A stretch of 64,000 nucleotides of DNA from Arion vulgaris. Taxonomy: Eukaryota > Mollusca > Gastropoda > Stylommatophora > Arionidae. This document shows, piece by piece, positions 63,996 through 64,000 of this stretch. A model generated the notes under the pieces. That model ran no database searches. It worked only from the letters and a program-made list of their open reading frames with translations, and had not been told where the DNA came from. The stretch spans positions 78,253,772 to 78,317,771 of the forward strand of contig CM036755.1 in assembly GCA_020796225.1 (NCBI GenBank), given 5' to 3'. Position 1 is the stretch's first letter, and every line of letters starts with the position of its first letter. Both the position numbers and the translations under genes were made by a program.

Positions 63996-64000
63996 AAGAC

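Overview
The window looks like an intron-rich, AT-rich invertebrate nuclear genome. A lophotrochozoan, most likely a mollusc, is my best guess from the repeat set: RNase H-bearing LINEs, Penelope-like elements, tRNA-derived SINEs and TTAGGG-type repeats. No species can be fixed without a database search. There is no bacterial or organellar gene content.

The only host gene I can build is on the minus strand. Nine coding exons run from a start codon at 37335 down to 632 and continue off the left edge. All GT/AG junctions keep one reading frame: exon lengths 88, 284, 151, 249, 117, 131, 133, 251 and 151 nt, about 518 codons. The order is tetratricopeptide repeats, an all-helical linker, ankyrin-like repeats, then tetratricopeptide repeats again. 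This matches the N-terminal half of TPR-and-ankyrin-repeat proteins (TRANK1-like). Its introns hold almost everything else.

Most of the window is layered transposable elements. I use working names. LINE-A has RT plus RNase H (about 25.1-27.3 kb and many fragments). LINE-B has a C-terminal C2H2 finger (27.8-29.5 and 43.1-44.6 kb). LINE-C is an RNase H family with a GAAACTGAAAC-like tail; four copies have clean target-site duplications (TSDs). LINE-D has an intact RT ORF at 50.7 kb. LINE-E has endonuclease plus a YVDD RT (42.1-46.7 kb). LINE-F has a GATGAT tail. DNA elements are a 2.1-kb IS630/Tc1/mariner-type element with DD82E spacing, a 0.9-kb piggyBac remnant, a hAT-type MITE and one further MITE. 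Penelope-like elements carry a GIY-YIG endonuclease and a hammerhead-like ribozyme core. Four SINE families are present, most copies with exact TSDs.

Right to left: 58-64 kb is MITEs, SINE1, LINE-F and an 81-bp array made from a LINE 3' end. 56.5-57.6 kb is a 20-bp satellite. 46.7-47.7 kb is a degenerate telomere-like array directly after LINE-E. 42-46.7 kb is a nested LINE-E/LINE-B pair. 35.7-36.6 kb is piggyBac. 30.0-31.3 kb is a GC-rich composite retroposon flanked by a 13-bp TSD. The left 27 kb holds exons 3-9 among LINE, SINE and Penelope fragments.

The observations I consider most interesting are: the composite retroposon, whose layout recalls primate SVA; the Penelope hammerhead motif, whose C3/G8 core pair is replaced in every copy by U/A; and the repeated tandem amplification of short LINE segments (48 bp x7 inside an RT domain, 58 bp x9, 81 bp x about 11, 21 bp x about 7).
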